A stretch of 36,285 bases of DNA from Phycisphaerales bacterium (GCA_018883105.1 VEQS01000005.1:1-36285); one strand, 5' to 3'. Shown: positions 1-10,940, numbered from the stretch's first letter. Notes: generated from the letters alone by a model not told the origin. Translations and numbers: made by a program.

Positions 1-527
1 TCGAAGTAGCCCGTGCCGGAGGCATCGCCGCAGTCGGTGAATGCGTCGCCGGTCAGGAACAGGTTCACCCAGTCATGGGGCAGCAGGACACGGCGCACGC
101 GCGCGAAGTTCGCGGGTTCGCGCGACTTCATCCAGACGAGCTTCGGCGCCGTGAACCCCGAGGGCACGGGCCGGCCGACGCGCGCGCCGAACTCGCGTGC
201 CTCGTCGGCGCACTCGGTGTCGCACCAGAGCTTGGCGGGCCGCACCGGGCGGTCCGAGGCGTCGAGCGCGACGCAGCCGTGCTGCTGGCCCGAGACGCCG
301 ACGGCGGCGATCGATGCGGGGTCGATGCCCGCGGCGGCGAGCGCCTCGCGCACCGCGTGGGCCACGGCGTCGATCCAGCGGTCGGGATCCTGCTCGGCCG
401 CGCCCGGGCGCGGTGAATCGACGGAGAGCGGCGCGCCGCCGCGCCCGAGCACGCGGCCCGCGCCGACGTCGAGCACCAGCGCCTTCGCGCCATGCGTGCC
501 GAGGTCGATGCCGAGCACCGGCCCCAT
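1..527 (-). CDS. xylB: Xylulokinase (FGGY family), N-terminal part; runs off the window start
   Basis: Minus frame reads [22 protein letters not shown]...VGVSGQQHGCVALDASDRPVRPAKLWCDTE...PSGFTAPKLVWMKSREP...LLPHDWVNLFLTGD...DCGDASGTGYF, typical FGGY xylulokinase. Start ATG overlaps the xylA stop (TGATG at 527). Confidence 0.92.
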   Translation of the reverse strand, partial: MGPVLGIDLGTHGAKALVLDVGAGRVLGRGGAPLSVDSPRPGAAEQDPDRWIDAVAHAVREALAAAGIDPASIAAVGVSGQQHGCVALDASDRPVRPAKLWCDTECADEAREFGARVGRPVPSGFTAPKLVWMKSREPANFARVRRVLLPHDWVNLFLTGDAFTDCGDASGTGYF

Positions 528-1729
528 CAGGCGTGCACGCCCCCGCGCACGCCCATCAGGTGCTCAATCAGCAGCTGGTCGAGCCGTTCGTAGCGCAGCC
601 CGCGTGCGGCGATCGCCTCGGGATCGACGGAGAGCGCCGACAGGCGCGCGGCGGCGTTGGCGCCGCCCGCGCGCAGGATCGATGCGCAGTCGAGCGGCTC
701 GTCCGCATGGGCGTTCGCCGCGAGGATCGCACGCACCTCCGGGTCCGCGTCGAACGCGCGCGCCTTCGCGGCGAGGATGCGGTACGTGCGCATGCAGCCG
801 CGCGCGAAGTCCCAGACGCCGTCGACGTCCTCGGTGCGGTAGGCGTGCGCGTCGAAGTGGCGCGGCCCGTCGTAGGCGGGGCGGCCGCCCGTGCCCTCGA
901 GCATGCGCACCAGGAAGAACGCGCCCTTGAGGTCCTCGCTGCCGAAGCGGAGGTCCTGGTCGAACTTTCCGATCCGCTGGGCGTTGAGGTCGACGTGGAA
1001 CAGCTTGCCGCACTCCATCGCCTGGGCGACGGCGTGCAGGAAGCTGAGCCCGGGCATGGTCTCGTGCGCCACCTCCGGATTGACGCCGCACATCTCGGGG
1101 TGGTCGAGCGTCTCGATGAAGTGGAGCATGTGCCCCGTGGTGGCGAGGTAGATGTCGCCGCGCGGCTCGTTGGGCTTGGCCTCGAGCGCGAAGCGCAGGT
1201 TCCAGCCCTGCCCGCGCACCCAGTGCGTGAGCGCGTTCATGCACTCGCGGTACCAGCGAATCGCGTCGCGCGGGTCGCGGCAGGCGTCGGTCTCGGCCCC
1301 CTCGCGGCCGCCCCAGAAGACCACGGTTTCGGCACCGAGCTCGACGCCGAGCTCGATGCCGCGCATCGCCTTCTGCACGGCGAACGCACGCACGCGCGGG
1401 TCGCTCGCCGTGAACGCGCCGTCGCGGAACACGGGGTGCGAGAACAGGTTGGTGGTGGCCATCGGCACGCACAGGCCGTGGTCGGCGACGGCACGGCGGA
1501 ACTCCGCGACGATCCGGTCGCGCTCGGCCGCGGGGGCGCCGAAGGGCACGAGGTCGTTGTCGTGGAGGTTGACGCCCCACGCGCCGGCCTGGGCGAGCCC
1601 GGCGACGAGCTGCACCGGCGTCAGCGCCGGGCGGACGGGCAGCCCGAAGGGGTCGCCTCCGCGGTTGCCGACCGTCCACAGGCCGAAGGTGAAGCGATCG
1701 GCAGGCGTCGGGTCGAACGCGTCGGGCAT
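527..1729 (-). CDS. xylA: Xylose isomerase (class I / actinobacterial-type length, 400 aa)
   Basis: [29 protein letters not shown]...[13 protein letters not shown]...FWGGREGAE...[15 protein letters not shown]...NPEVAHETM...HVDLNAQ...[23 protein letters not shown]; canonical xylose isomerase motifs. Confidence 0.95.
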   Translation of the reverse strand: MPDAFDPTPADRFTFGLWTVGNRGGDPFGLPVRPALTPVQLVAGLAQAGAWGVNLHDNDLVPFGAPAAERDRIVAEFRRAVADHGLCVPMATTNLFSHPVFRDGAFTASDPRVRAFAVQKAMRGIELGVELGAETVVFWGGREGAETDACRDPRDAIRWYRECMNALTHWVRGQGWNLRFALEAKPNEPRGDIYLATTGHMLHFIETLDHPEMCGVNPEVAHETMPGLSFLHAVAQAMECGKLFHVDLNAQRIGKFDQDLRFGSEDLKGAFFLVRMLEGTGGRPAYDGPRHFDAHAYRTEDVDGVWDFARGCMRTYRILAAKARAFDADPEVRAILAANAHADEPLDCASILRAGGANAAARLSALSVDPEAIAARGLRYERLDQLLIEHLMGVRGGVHA

Positions 1730-1757
1730 GCGGGAAATGGTACGGAGCGCACGGCGA

Positions 1758-4247
1758 TCACTCCGCCGCGACGAGCATCGAGTACGGGGGCAGCGTCACG
1801 GCGGCGGCGAGCGGTCCGCGCGGCGCCGCGCCGGCGGTCGACGCATCGACGAGCACCTGCCAGCGACCGGCCGGCGGACGAACGGTGACCGGCACCGACT
1901 CGCCGTTCAGTGCCACGAAGATCCGCTTCGCGGGATCCTTGGACGGCGTGCCGTCGATCGTCCACGCGACGGCGGGGCCTGCGTCGACCCATGCCACGGC
2001 GCGTCGCACCTGGGCATCGTCGGCCATGCGGAACGCCGGGTGCGCCCGGCGCACGGCGATGAGGCCGGCCACGTAGCCGGACACGTCGCGGCAGCCGGAC
2101 TTCGCGTCCCAGTCGAAGCGGTTGATGGCGTCGCCGGCCTCGTAGGAATTGTGGTTCCCCTGCTTGGTTCGGCAGATCTCGCTGCCGCCCTCGATGAAGG
2201 GGATTCCCTGGCTCACCAGCACGATGCCGAGCGCCAGCTTCTGCATCGCGCGGCGCGTGGCGCCGTCGGCCGCGGGGGCGGCCCTGGCGATCTTGTCCAC
2301 GAGCGAGAGGTTGTCGTGCGCCGACGCGTAGTTGATGGTCTCGGTGGGTTCGCGCGTGAAGTCGTCGATGGCGCCGGCCACGCCGCGGCGCACGGCGTCG
2401 CGGTCGCCGCCGGGGCCGGTGGCGAATCCGGTCGCGGCGCCGTCGAGGTCGCCGCGGATCGCGTTGCGCAGGTGGTCGTTGAAGACCGCGATCGGCATGC
2501 CCTTCTGCGCGCCCTTGCCGAAGCGGATCGGCCCGCCGCCGGTCCACGGCTCGCCGTAGATGGTGGCGTCGGGGCGACGGGCGCGGATCAGTTCGCAGGC
2601 GGCGCGCACGGTGGCCGGGTCGTGCGTGCCCAGCAGGTCGAAGCGGAATCCATCCACGCGGTAGGCGTCGAGCCAGAACGCCAGGGAGTCGAGGATGTAC
2701 TTGCGGACCATCGTGCGCTCGTCGGCGACGCTGTTGCCGCAGCCGGCGTCGTTCGTGTAGCGGCCGTCCGGCGTGGTGCGGAAGAACCAGTAGGGCACGG
2801 TGCGGTCGAAGGGACTCGCGGCGCCGCTCGAGGACGTGTGGTTGTAGACGACGTCGAGGATGACGCGGATGCCCGCCGCGTGCAGCGCCTGGATGGCGGT
2901 GCGCAGTTCGCGCACCGGGGCCAGCGGATCGGCCTTGTCGGAGGCGTAGTTTCCCTCCGGCACGTTGAAGAGCGCGGTCCAGTAGCCCCAGTTGTAGGCA
3001 TCGGGCGCGGCGGTGAAGTCATGCACCGGCATCAGGTGCACCGCCGTGATGCCGAGTTCCTTCAGGTGCGCGAGGCCCGTCGCCTCGCCCGCGGCCGCCG
3101 CGCCCGCATGCACGAGGCCGAGGTAGGTGCCGCGCGCCGGTGCCGGGCATGATGCGTCCGCCACCGAGAAGTCGCGCACGTGGAGCTCGTAGATCACCTC
3201 GTCGGTCGGCTGCGCGATCCGCGGAAGCGGCGTGTCGCCCCAGCCCGGCGGCGCGGCGCGCGCAAGGTCCACGACCACCGAGCGCGACGAATCCGCGGTG
3301 GCGGCGCAGCCGTGGATGTCGGGAACGATGCGTTCCGTGCCGTAGTGGCGGAAGCGGTAGGCGTAGACGCGCCCGTGCAGGTCGCCGGGGACGGTGGCTT
3401 CCCATTCACCGCGCGGGCGCCGGCCGAGCGGGATGACCTGCGACGGCTCGGGCGACGCAGCGGATTCGAAGAGCAGCAGGTCGACCGACGCCGACACCGG
3501 CGACCAGGTGCGGAACACCGTGGACGCCGCCGTGCAGCGTGCACCAAGCACCGCGTCGGTCGGGGTGAACGCGCCGTCCTCGAGCACGCCGCGGGCGTAG
3601 ACGGTGACTGGCGGCGCGCCGGGCGGCTGCAGCCGGAGCGATGCGATCTCATCCGGGCGCACCGGGCGCGACAGCGTCAGCTCGAGCATCGGCCGGGTGG
3701 CGCCGGCCGGCGTCACCGCCTTCACCGACCGGATGCGCGGGGCGTTCGAGCAATCGACGCACTCAAGGCCGATCTTGCTGGACGCAGCGGGTGCAAACGG
3801 AATGTTGGTGGCAACCAGCACGCGGTCGCGGGCATCGAGGAACGCAGCCTCGATGCGGGGCGCGCGATCGATCGTCGGCGGCGCGTCGTGGATGGTGGGA
3901 TCGCCGGCGACAAGCCACACCTCACGCCGCCCGGCAGCCGGGACGTCGATGAAGCGGTCGCCGTCGCCGTCCTTCTCGAGCCACTCGCCGCGCCGGACGA
4001 TGATGCCGACGCGGTCGGTGCCATCGCCAACCGGCACGACCGCGATGCGGCCGAAGTCGTCGCCACCGCTCAATGGATAGGCCCGGCCGTCCTTGCCGGG
4101 AGCCCACGCCCAGACGTTCCAGCCTTCGTATGACTGGTCGAGCCGGGTCCAGTGGATGACCAGCTCGCGCGCCGCGACGGCATCGCGCGCGGCCATGACG
4201 CCGAGGACGAGGAGGATGGCGATAACCGTGCGACGAATCGGCGCCAT
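1758..4247 (-). CDS. pulA: Secreted type I pullulanase / GH13 alpha-glucan debranching enzyme with N-terminal PUD/CBM41-like domain
   Basis: Signal peptide; N-terminal '[21 protein letters not shown]'; GH13 motifs 'DVVYNHT', 'GFRFDLLG', 'IYGEPWTGG', '[13 protein letters not shown]'. Confidence 0.88.
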   Translation of the reverse strand: MAPIRRTVIAILLVLGVMAARDAVAARELVIHWTRLDQSYEGWNVWAWAPGKDGRAYPLSGGDDFGRIAVVPVGDGTDRVGIIVRRGEWLEKDGDGDRFIDVPAAGRREVWLVAGDPTIHDAPPTIDRAPRIEAAFLDARDRVLVATNIPFAPAASSKIGLECVDCSNAPRIRSVKAVTPAGATRPMLELTLSRPVRPDEIASLRLQPPGAPPVTVYARGVLEDGAFTPTDAVLGARCTAASTVFRTWSPVSASVDLLLFESAASPEPSQVIPLGRRPRGEWEATVPGDLHGRVYAYRFRHYGTERIVPDIHGCAATADSSRSVVVDLARAAPPGWGDTPLPRIAQPTDEVIYELHVRDFSVADASCPAPARGTYLGLVHAGAAAAGEATGLAHLKELGITAVHLMPVHDFTAAPDAYNWGYWTALFNVPEGNYASDKADPLAPVRELRTAIQALHAAGIRVILDVVYNHTSSSGAASPFDRTVPYWFFRTTPDGRYTNDAGCGNSVADERTMVRKYILDSLAFWLDAYRVDGFRFDLLGTHDPATVRAACELIRARRPDATIYGEPWTGGGPIRFGKGAQKGMPIAVFNDHLRNAIRGDLDGAATGFATGPGGDRDAVRRGVAGAIDDFTREPTETINYASAHDNLSLVDKIARAAPAADGATRRAMQKLALGIVLVSQGIPFIEGGSEICRTKQGNHNSYEAGDAINRFDWDAKSGCRDVSGYVAGLIAVRRAHPAFRMADDAQVRRAVAWVDAGPAVAWTIDGTPSKDPAKRIFVALNGESVPVTVRPPAGRWQVLVDASTAGAAPRGPLAAAVTLPPYSMLVAAE

Positions 4248-4337
4248 GGTGACGCGATCGTAGGGAAGTGCGCGCCGCCCGGGTTCTCGCGGTCGGCGCC
4301 GAAACGCCGCCGCCGCGAGGCACTATGTTTGGGCGTC

Positions 4338-7193
4338 ATGCACGCCGGACCGATCCTGGCCGCCGCCCTCCTGCTGGCCGATGGGCCCGCGGGAGCGCCT
4401 GCCGGCCACGGGTCAGGCACCGCGGCGGAGGGCGCCAAGCCCGAGGGCGTCGCCGCCGACATCGTCGAGCAGCGAGCGCGCAAGGCACGCGACACGTGGT
4501 GGAGCTGGCGACCGCTGTCGAGCGCCGCTCCGCCGGAGGTCGCCGACGCATCGTGGGTCCGGACCCCCGTCGACCGGTTCATCCTCGCGAAGCTGGAGGC
4601 GGCCGGCATCCGGCCGGCATCCGAGGCCTCGAAGGCCGCGCTCATCCGCCGCGCGACGCTCGACCTCACCGGTCTTCCACCGACGCCCGAGGACGTGGCG
4701 GCATTCGAGGCAGACACGCGGCCCGATGCGTACGAACGATTGATCGACCGCCTGCTCGAGAGCCCCGAGCACGGCGTGCACTGGGCGCGGCACTGGCTCG
4801 ACCTCGTCCGCTACGCGGACACCAACGGCTTCGAGCGCGACAGCGACAAGGTGTCGGCGTGGAAGTACCGCGACTGGGTGGTGCAGGCGATCAACGACGA
4901 CATGCCCTACGACCGGTTCGTGCTGGAGCAGCTGGCGGGCGACGAGCTGCCGGACCGCACGCACGACACGCTGGTGGCCACCGGCTACTACCGCCTCGGG
5001 ATGTGGGACGACGAGGTGCCGGACCTCAAGCAGGCGCTCGCCGACGACCTCGACGGGATCGTGGACGTCACGGCGCGCACGTTCCTGGGGATCGGCCTCG
5101 GCTGCGCGCGATGCCACGACCACAAGGGCGACCCGATCCCGCAGCGCGACTACTACCGCTTCGCGGCCTTCTTCGCCGGCGTCAAGCCGTACAAGTCGAG
5201 CCCGTTCAACTCGATCGACGCGGAGAGCGTGCTGCGCATGGTGCGGCGCGACTTCGGAACGGTGGACCCGGAGGCGGAGCGCCGGGACTACCAGGCGAAG
5301 CGTGCGGAGCTGCTAGCGGCGATCGCCGAGATCGAGCGCGAGTCCGCGGCGGGTGCCGACGCGCCTGCGGGCGGGTTCATGGACCTTGCGCCGGCGGCCG
5401 GACTGGTCGCCCACCTCGCCTTCGAGGACGAGCGCAGTCCCACCGCACGGAACTCCGCTCCGGGCTCGACCGTGCCCGACGCCATGGTGCGCGACGCAGG
5501 CTTCGGCGCCGAGGGACGCATCGGCCGTGCCTTCCGCTTCGACGGCGGCGACGACCGGCTGGAGATCGCGCGCCCCGTGGCCGACAGCTTCACGGTGAGC
5601 TTCTGGTTTCGCACCACGGACGTCGGCGGCGGCAGCGAGTCGGACCGACGGTGGTTCCTGGGAAAGGGGCTGGTGGACGGCGAGATCCCGGGCATCGTGC
5701 GCGACTGGGGCATCAGCCTGATTGCCAACGGCTATCTGGCCGCGGGCACCGGCGACCCCGAGACCTTCGTCTCGAGCGGCCCCGGGCACAACGACGGGCG
5801 CTGGCACCACGTGGCCTTCACGCGGGACCGCGCCGGCGGCGACATCGCGCTCTGGGTGGACGGCGTGGACGTCGACACGGCACGGGGGTCGAAGGAGGCG
5901 CTTGATGCCCCCGAGACGATCGCGATCGGCTCAATGCGCCCGGATGGGCACCCCTTCGCCGGCACGATCGACGAGGTGCGCTTCTACGACCGCGTCCTGT
6001 CGGGCGAGGAGATCGGCGCGATGGCCACCGGACTCGCGCCGGCCTCCGAGGTGGACCGCGTGCTGGCGGGCCGGCCCGACGACGAACGCGCCCGGTGGTC
6101 GGCCATGCGCGCGCAGCTTGCCGGCATGCGGCCTCCCGACTGGAAGGGCGAGACGGTGCTGGCCGTGCGCGAGCACGAGGCGCCGCGCGAGATGCACGTG
6201 CTGGCGCGAGGCAGCCCGCATGCGCCGGGCGAGCGCGTCGAGCCCGGCGTGCCGATCATCGCCGCGCGGTTTGCGCCCGATGCACCCGAGGCACGCCCGC
6301 ACGGCGAGTCGAGCGGCCGGCGCCTGGCGCTCGCACGCTGGATCGCCGACGAGCGCAACGCGCTCACGCTGCGCACCGTCGCGAATCGCCTCTGGCAGCG
6401 CCACTTCGGCCAGGGAATCTGCCCGACCACCAACGACCTGGGAAAGCTGGGCGAGGAACCCACGCACCCGGAGCTCCTCGACTGGCTGGCGCGGCAGGTG
6501 GCGGCGAACGGCTGGAGCATGAAGTCGATGCACCGGCTGCTCATGACGAGCGCCGCGTACCGGATGTCGAGCGTTCCTGGCGAGGATGCGCTCGAGCGGG
6601 ACGCCCCGAACGCCCTGCTCTCGCGCTTCCGAGCGCGGCGGCTTTCGGCCGAGGAGCTGCGCGACTCGATGCTGGCCGCGGCCGGCACGCTGAGCGCGGA
6701 CCGCGGCGGACCAGGCGTGCGGCCGCCGATGCCCGAGGAGGTGCTTGCCACCAGCTCGCGCCCCGAGGAGGTGTGGCCGCTCACGCCTCCCGAGACGTGG
6801 ACGCGGCGCACGCTCTACGTCCACCTGAAGCGGTCGCTGCAGCACCCGCTGCTTGCGGTCTTCGACATGGCCGACGTCGACGGCCCCTGCCCCGTGCGCT
6901 TCGCCACGGTGCAGCCCACGCAGGCGCTGAGCATGTTCAACGGCGCGCTCACGAATTCGGTGGCGCAGGATCTTGCTGCACGCGTGATGCGCGAGCACCC
7001 CGGCGACGTGCGCGCGCAGCTGGCGCGGGCGCGGGCCCTCACCTCGGGCACCGTTCCGCCGGCGCGGGACCTCGACGAGGCCGAGGCGTTCCTGCTCGAG
7101 CTGCGGGAACGCGACGGCATGGACCACGCGCGCGCGATGCAGGCCTACTGCCTGGTGCTCTTCAACCTGAACGACTTCCTGACCGTCGACTGA
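4338..7193 (+). CDS. Planctomycete DUF1549/PSCyt2 - LamG (concanavalin-like) - DUF1553/PSD1 exported protein
   Basis: Signal peptide; 'VDRFILAKLEAAGIRP', 'RRATLDLTGLPPTPEDV', 'RHWLDLVRYADTNGFERD', CxxCH 'CARCHDHKGDPI'; LamG-like insert 'GFMDLAPAAGLVAHLAFED...GRAFRFDGGDDRLEI...IDEVRFYDRVLSGEEI'; C-terminal 'LARWIADERNALTLRTVANRLWQRHFG', 'MTSAAYRMSS'. Start set at ATG 4338 rather than the ORF-track start. Confidence 0.93.
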   Translation: MHAGPILAAALLLADGPAGAPAGHGSGTAAEGAKPEGVAADIVEQRARKARDTWWSWRPLSSAAPPEVADASWVRTPVDRFILAKLEAAGIRPASEASKAALIRRATLDLTGLPPTPEDVAAFEADTRPDAYERLIDRLLESPEHGVHWARHWLDLVRYADTNGFERDSDKVSAWKYRDWVVQAINDDMPYDRFVLEQLAGDELPDRTHDTLVATGYYRLGMWDDEVPDLKQALADDLDGIVDVTARTFLGIGLGCARCHDHKGDPIPQRDYYRFAAFFAGVKPYKSSPFNSIDAESVLRMVRRDFGTVDPEAERRDYQAKRAELLAAIAEIERESAAGADAPAGGFMDLAPAAGLVAHLAFEDERSPTARNSAPGSTVPDAMVRDAGFGAEGRIGRAFRFDGGDDRLEIARPVADSFTVSFWFRTTDVGGGSESDRRWFLGKGLVDGEIPGIVRDWGISLIANGYLAAGTGDPETFVSSGPGHNDGRWHHVAFTRDRAGGDIALWVDGVDVDTARGSKEALDAPETIAIGSMRPDGHPFAGTIDEVRFYDRVLSGEEIGAMATGLAPASEVDRVLAGRPDDERARWSAMRAQLAGMRPPDWKGETVLAVREHEAPREMHVLARGSPHAPGERVEPGVPIIAARFAPDAPEARPHGESSGRRLALARWIADERNALTLRTVANRLWQRHFGQGICPTTNDLGKLGEEPTHPELLDWLARQVAANGWSMKSMHRLLMTSAAYRMSSVPGEDALERDAPNALLSRFRARRLSAEELRDSMLAAAGTLSADRGGPGVRPPMPEEVLATSSRPEEVWPLTPPETWTRRTLYVHLKRSLQHPLLAVFDMADVDGPCPVRFATVQPTQALSMFNGALTNSVAQDLAARVMREHPGDVRAQLARARALTSGTVPPARDLDEAEAFLLELRERDGMDHARAMQAYCLVLFNLNDFLTVD

Positions 7194-7207
7194 CCGGAGC
7201 CCCACCG

Positions 7208-8695
7208 ATGCACGAGCGCCTCCATCTGCCGCGCAGCACCTTCTGCGGGAACACCCGCCGGGAATTCCTGTGGCAGGCGGGCGGCGCGTTCACGAGCGTC
7301 GCGCTCGCCGGCATGCTGGCGCAGGACGGGTTCCTCGCACGGCAGGCGTTGGCCTTCGATGGCACCACGCCCCTGCCGCCCTCGCCCAACCCGCTCGCAC
7401 CGAAGCCGCCACTCGTCGGCGGCAAGGCGAAGAGCGTGATCTTCCTCTTCATGTACGGCGGCCCGAGCCACGTCGACACGTTCGACTACAAGCCAGAGCT
7501 CTCCAAGTTCGACGGCCAGACGATCAAGGTGAAGACCAAGGGCCGCGGCGGGGACCGAAACGAGGGCCGCGTGGTGGGCCCGAAGTGGAAGTTCCGGCAG
7601 CACGGCCAGTGCGGCGCATGGGTGAGCGACCTGTTCCCGAACGTCGCCACCTGCGTCGACGACATCGCGTTCGTGAAGAGCATGTACGCCGAGAGCCCGA
7701 TCCACGGCAGCGCGATGCTCATGATGAACAGCGGCAAGCTGCTCGGCGGCGCCCCGGCGCTCGGCAGCTGGGTGAACTACGGGCTGGGCACGGTGAACCA
7801 GAACCTGCCGGGATTCGTGGTGATGCTCGATTCGACGGGCGGCCCGATCAGCGGCGCGAAGAACTGGTCGTCGGGGTACATGCCCGCCATCTACCAGGGC
7901 ACGGTGCTGCGCGGCGATGGCCCGCCGATCCTCGATCTTGCGAACCCGCCTCATCGGTCGACCGACCTTCAGCGGCGGATGCTCGACCGCCTGAAGCTCT
8001 GGAACACGCGGCACGCGCTGGCGCGGACGGGGAACTCGGAGCTCGAGAGCCGCATCGAGAGCTACGAGCTCGCCTACCGCATGCAGTCGACCGCGCCGGA
8101 GGCGGTGGAGCTCGAGGGCGAGTCGGCGGAGACCAAGGAGCTTTACGGCATCGACCGGCCCGAGACCCAGGACTTCGGGCGCAAGTGCCTTCTGGCGCGG
8201 CGCCTGGTGGAGCGCGGCGTGCGCTTCGTGCAGGTCTACTCAGGTGGTGCGCACAACGACGCCAACTGGGACGCGCACGGCGACCTGAAGAAAAACCACG
8301 ACTACCACGCCGGCCGCACCGACCGGCCGATCGCGGGACTGATGAAGGACCTGAAGCGCCGCGGGCTGCTCGACGAGACCATCGTCGTGTGGGGCGGCGA
8401 ATTCGGGCGCCAGCCCACCGCCGAATACGCCGAAGGCACCGGGCGCGACCACAATTCGTTCGGCTTCACGATGTGGATGGCAGGCGGCGGCGTGAAGGGC
8501 GGCGTGTCGGTCGGAGAGACCGACGAACTCGGCTCCACCGGCGTCGGCGACCGCTACCACGTCAAGCACCTGCACGCGACGATCCTGTCGCTCCTGGGGC
8601 TCGACCCGAACGCACTCACCTACTTCTACGCCGGGCTCGACCAGAAGCTGGTGGGCGTCGAGGGTGCCGAGCCGATCCGCGGGGTCATGGCCTGA
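7208..8695 (+). CDS. DUF1501 family protein (sulfatase-like fold), Tat-like signal
   Basis: 'TRREFLWQAGGAFTSVALAGML' Tat-like leader; 'KSVIFLFMYGGPSHVDTFDYKPEL', 'PIHGSAMLMMNSG', 'VWGGEFGRQPTAEYAEGTGRDHN', 'GVGDRYHVKHLHATILSLLGLDP'; directly downstream of the DUF1553 partner. Confidence 0.95.
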   Translation: MHERLHLPRSTFCGNTRREFLWQAGGAFTSVALAGMLAQDGFLARQALAFDGTTPLPPSPNPLAPKPPLVGGKAKSVIFLFMYGGPSHVDTFDYKPELSKFDGQTIKVKTKGRGGDRNEGRVVGPKWKFRQHGQCGAWVSDLFPNVATCVDDIAFVKSMYAESPIHGSAMLMMNSGKLLGGAPALGSWVNYGLGTVNQNLPGFVVMLDSTGGPISGAKNWSSGYMPAIYQGTVLRGDGPPILDLANPPHRSTDLQRRMLDRLKLWNTRHALARTGNSELESRIESYELAYRMQSTAPEAVELEGESAETKELYGIDRPETQDFGRKCLLARRLVERGVRFVQVYSGGAHNDANWDAHGDLKKNHDYHAGRTDRPIAGLMKDLKRRGLLDETIVVWGGEFGRQPTAEYAEGTGRDHNSFGFTMWMAGGGVKGGVSVGETDELGSTGVGDRYHVKHLHATILSLLGLDPNALTYFYAGLDQKLVGVEGAEPIRGVMA

Positions 8696-8697
8696 GG

Positions 8698-8716
8698 GCG
8701 CCGGCGGCCTCGGCGC
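8698..8716. terminator. Possible bidirectional hairpin between convergent genes
   Basis: GCGCCG-gcggcct-CGGCGC inverted repeat in the 27-bp gap between convergent CDS; no T-tract. Confidence 0.35.
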
Positions 8717-8722
8717 AGCCGC

Positions 8723-9910
8723 TCACTTCCAGAGATCGTCCTTCGGCGTGCCCAGGAAGGCCGGCATCATGTCGAGGGTCGGCGGCACGATGCCCAGCTG
8801 CGCGACGGCGTCCTGGCCGTCCTCGCTCCAGCAGAACTGGAGCCACTCCATGATGGCCGGGGGAATCGATGCTTCGTCGGCGGCGACGAAGGCGAGGCTC
8901 ATGCTGCGCACGATCGGGTAGGTGCGGTCGCGGATGGTGCCGACCGTCGGCGCCACTGGGCCCGATCCACTGTCGAGCGGCACGGCACGGGCGCGCGGCT
9001 GGCGAGCGCCGTAGCCGGCGACGCCGATGGCCAGCGGATACGCGCAGCAGGCGTTGACCACCGAGCTGGGGCCAGGCTCCACGTAGCAGAGGATCGTGGT
9101 GACCCGCTCGCCGGGCATGCACCACTCGGTGAACGCATGCATGGTGCCGGAGCCGCCGTCCATCACGTAGAGGGGCGGGAACTCGCCGCCGAGGGGCGAG
9201 TTCGGATCGAGCTCGTTCCAGCGCAGGATGGGCTGGGGCGTGAGCGAGTGCGTGATCGACACGAGCCCGTTGCACTGCTGGCGCGTGAGCGACGGGATCG
9301 GGTTGTCGCGGTTGACGAAGACGCACACCGCGTCCAGCGCGACGGGTGCGATGAACAGGCGCTTCTTCGTGGCCTTCTCGATGGCCGCACGCTGCGCGTC
9401 CGTGGGCCGGTCCGAGATGGCGGCCAGGTCGCACTCGCCGGCAAGGAGCGCGGCCAGCCCGCGGGCGCTGCCGCCCTGGCGGATGTCGACGGCGATCGCG
9501 GGGTAAACCCCCTCGAAGCGCGAGGCGACCGAGGTGAGCATGGGGCCCATCGAGTCGGAACCGATGATCCGCAGCGAGCGAGCGGCAAGGTCGTCTTCCG
9601 GGAAGTAGGCGGGGAATCCCGAGATGATCTCCGACACCTCGTCGTCGTAGCCGGTCGGCGGCGTGTACAGGGCCTTCGCAGCATCGCGCAGCGCCTGCTC
9701 GGCCGCGGACATGGCGGGTGCCGCGGCAGCGGCCGACGGGAGCTTGACGTCCGGGGTCGGCGCCGGCTCGCGTGATTCGCGCTGCGGAACCGCGAGCGTG
9801 CCGTCGGCGGCGAGTTCCTGCGTGCTGCCGGCGGATGCGGCCGGCGACTTCTCGCAGCCCGCCGCGACGGCGAGGGCCAGGAGCGAGGCGATCATGGGGA
9901 AGCGGGTCAT
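8723..9910 (-). CDS. PstS-like phosphate-binding periplasmic lipoprotein (PBP superfamily)
   Basis: Lipobox 'LAVAAGCEKS'; 'LRIIGSDSMGPMLTSVASRFEGVYPAIAVDIRQGGSARGLAALLAGECDLAAISDRP', 'NGLVSITHS', 'SLAFVAADEASIPPAIMEWLQFCWSEDGQ', typical of PstS-family SBPs. Confidence 0.8.
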   Translation of the reverse strand: MTRFPMIASLLALAVAAGCEKSPAASAGSTQELAADGTLAVPQRESREPAPTPDVKLPSAAAAAPAMSAAEQALRDAAKALYTPPTGYDDEVSEIISGFPAYFPEDDLAARSLRIIGSDSMGPMLTSVASRFEGVYPAIAVDIRQGGSARGLAALLAGECDLAAISDRPTDAQRAAIEKATKKRLFIAPVALDAVCVFVNRDNPIPSLTRQQCNGLVSITHSLTPQPILRWNELDPNSPLGGEFPPLYVMDGGSGTMHAFTEWCMPGERVTTILCYVEPGPSSVVNACCAYPLAIGVAGYGARQPRARAVPLDSGSGPVAPTVGTIRDRTYPIVRSMSLAFVAADEASIPPAIMEWLQFCWSEDGQDAVAQLGIVPPTLDMMPAFLGTPKDDLWK

Positions 9911-10914
9911 GACGTCTGCCTCCGGCGGAGCATGAGGACGAGCGCGATGCCGGCGATCGCGGTCACGAGCAGGATCATCGCGCCCCGGAACACCCGGTCG
10001 ACGACGTCGGTGGCGGTGCGCTCGACGCTTGCCACCCGGTCGGACACGAGGTTGACGCGGTCAGGCATGGTGGCGGCGGTCCGCGAGATGGTCTCGACCG
10101 CCTCGATCAGGCGGGCCGTGTCCTGCAGCGCGAGCATGTCGTACATCACCGCCTGGATCTGCCAGTTGGCGAAGAGCGGCACGCGCTTGGCCCAGAAGAA
10201 CGACCGTTCGAGCGCCAGCTGCGCCTCCTGCACCTGCTCGGTGGCACGGTCGATCGGCTCGAGCAGGCCGTTGCCGTCGCGCACGGTCTCGATGAGCGCC
10301 TCGCCCTTGGTGCTGGCCACCTCGCTGAAGCGCACGTAGGCGACGAACTCGGTGCCGCCGCGCTGGGCCCACCACGAGGCGATCATCAGGTCGAGCTGCT
10401 CCAGCTGGTCGTCGGTGAACACCTTCGAGGCCATGCTCCACACGTCCTCGCGCGCCTTGCGGAAGTTCTCCACGAGCGGCTGGGCGCGGTCGCCCCAGAT
10501 CACCTGCGACCGGCCCGAGTCGACCCAGAAGTAGTTCTGCAGCGTCACCACCGCCACCTGGTCCACCAGCTGCCCGAGGGTGTCCGGGCTGGTGGCGATG
10601 TCGTACATGCTGGATACGCTCAGGAGCCGCAGGCCGTTCATGATGCGGCACTGCTGCATGTCCGGGTTGTTGCGCATGACGCGCTCGCTGGCGGCGAGCA
10701 TCAGCGTGAAGTACCGGTCGGCGAAGGCGTTGGAAAGTTCCTCGAGCTGCGCGCGCGTGATCCGCTGGTCGCGCAGGACACGCGAGCGGTCGGTGGCGCG
10801 GACGGTGGAGTGCTGCGCGCAGCCGACGACCGCCGCGAGCGACGCGGCGACCAGTGCGGTGCGCCACGCGCGCGCACGCGACCGGCGGAAAACCAAGGGG
10901 CGAATGGAAATCAT
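9907..10914 (-). CDS. Hypothetical lipoprotein with C-terminal transmembrane helix, coupled to the PstS-like gene
   Basis: Likely start at MISIRP...; 'LAAVVGCAQH' lipobox; C-terminal 'GAMILLVTAIAGIALVLMLRRRQTS'; stop overlaps downstream ATG (ATGA, 9907-9910). Confidence 0.75.
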   Translation of the reverse strand: MISIRPLVFRRSRARAWRTALVAASLAAVVGCAQHSTVRATDRSRVLRDQRITRAQLEELSNAFADRYFTLMLAASERVMRNNPDMQQCRIMNGLRLLSVSSMYDIATSPDTLGQLVDQVAVVTLQNYFWVDSGRSQVIWGDRAQPLVENFRKAREDVWSMASKVFTDDQLEQLDLMIASWWAQRGGTEFVAYVRFSEVASTKGEALIETVRDGNGLLEPIDRATEQVQEAQLALERSFFWAKRVPLFANWQIQAVMYDMLALQDTARLIEAVETISRTAATMPDRVNLVSDRVASVERTATDVVDRVFRGAMILLVTAIAGIALVLMLRRRQTS

Positions 10915-10940
10915 CCTTAGGTAAAGTACCCCGCCTTCGC

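Noticed and set aside
1152-3152. 666-aa plus-strand ORF across xylA and pulA
   Set aside because: Antisense to two clearly conserved genes; no coherent domain pattern.
4601-4622. Exact 11-bp tandem duplication GGCCGGCATCC
   Set aside because: Inside the DUF1549 CDS; the encoded stretch aligns by eye with normal family spacing (AGIRPASEASKAALIRR), so no indel or functional repeat is indicated.
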